Source: Nemopilema nomurai (lineage: Eukaryota; Cnidaria; Scyphozoa; Rhizostomeae; Rhizostomatidae). Taken from it: a stretch of DNA of 64,000 nucleotides. This document shows positions 63,517 through 64,000 of the stretch, piece after piece. Where the stretch lies: NCBI GenBank assembly GCA_003864495.1, contig ML133432.1, positions 620,001 to 684,000 of the forward strand, written 5' to 3'. A model generated the notes under the pieces. It was not told the origin of the DNA. It did no database searches and saw nothing but the letters and a program-made list of their open reading frames with translations. Every line of letters starts with the position of its first letter. Position 1 is the stretch's first letter. A program made the position numbers and the translations under genes.

Positions 63517-64000
63517 GTTTGCTATTTGCGTGATTCTACAGCGACAGCTTCCGAAGGCAGCCAGGCCCGTCTGCAACCAGTACGGCTTGGGAGCAAATGG
63601 CCAAATGCAAATCGAAGGTCAGACTTCCTCTCTGTGATGTGTCAACAAGTGTAAGAAATACCGCTGGCTAAAAGCGGTAAGTGGAAAGATTATTATTTGA
63701 AGGGGATGTCACTCAATAGTGTTGACAAATCAGGAGAAAAGACAATGAGGGCGACTTCCTTGCGCTGAAAGATTGGCTGTAAATTTGAACACTCCCAGGA
63801 ACCGATGAGAAGACCAACACATTTGCTGAAATAATTCGGCGATGCAGTTCGTGTGATACTGCATGGACCAAGCTATCGCACGGTTCGTGTCTGTTTTTAC
63901 AGAAACCAAAGCAAGTCATTGTGGAGAGTTGTGTGGTAGCACGGATGTTTCGACAGAAAATATCCGCCTGATGCCCTTAGACCATGAATTATCGACACGG
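63517..64000. other. 5' flank of LOXL
   Basis: Sequence upstream of the LOXL ATG, which reads on the minus strand. The coding frame stays open for 20 codons upstream (to about 63576) without an ATG, so the start at 63516 is preferred. No TATA box or other promoter feature could be picked out. Confidence 0.4.

Overview
The window is metazoan nuclear DNA: AT-rich, with split genes, long introns, GT-AG junctions, AATAAA signals and no bacterial gene organisation. Four conserved animal genes were rebuilt exon by exon, and their reading frames close exactly across every junction. They are a MAK16 ribosome-biogenesis factor, a Polycomb RING protein of the PCGF3/5 type, an organic anion transporter (SLCO/OATP) with a Kazal-like loop, and a secreted lysyl oxidase-like enzyme with four SRCR domains. 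Gene content and style fit an invertebrate, perhaps a cnidarian, but the phylum is an inference I cannot prove here.

Layout. 258-4010 (+): 3' nine exons of MAK16, with a tRNA-derived SINE in one intron. 6947-11952 (+): complete nine-exon PCGF3-like gene. 12-22 kb: largely gene-free, with a hAT-type MITE copy. 22-23.3 kb (+): a 70-codon ORF and a probable three-exon gene for a 71-residue protein, with the second MITE copy in its intron 1. 25.9-35.7 kb (+): seven coding exons of an SLCO transporter, 724 aa. 36.2 kb (-): a 41-codon ORF with a good start context. 38.5-39.7 kb (-): a two-exon gene for an unrecognised 337-aa basic/acidic protein. 40-48 kb: mostly non-coding, with a TA-flanked MITE and a decayed oxidoreductase fragment. 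48.1-63.5 kb (-): an eleven-exon LOXL gene, 745 aa, that ends in a fibronectin type II domain. 62.35-63.05 kb (+): inside intron 1 of LOXL, antisense, a TATA promoter with stacked TGACG sites precedes a 73-codon ORF with a signal-peptide-like start.

The conserved genes do not form one pathway: MAK16 acts in the nucleolus, PCGF3 in chromatin, SLCO at the plasma membrane and LOXL in the extracellular matrix. The most interesting material is the LOX-FN2 architecture, the nested antisense secreted-peptide candidate with its compact promoter, an E2F-like/CRE module repeated at fixed spacing in SLCO introns, the small split gene at 22.4 kb, and the orphan protein at 39 kb. No searches could be run, so family calls rest on recognised motifs and exon-frame consistency.
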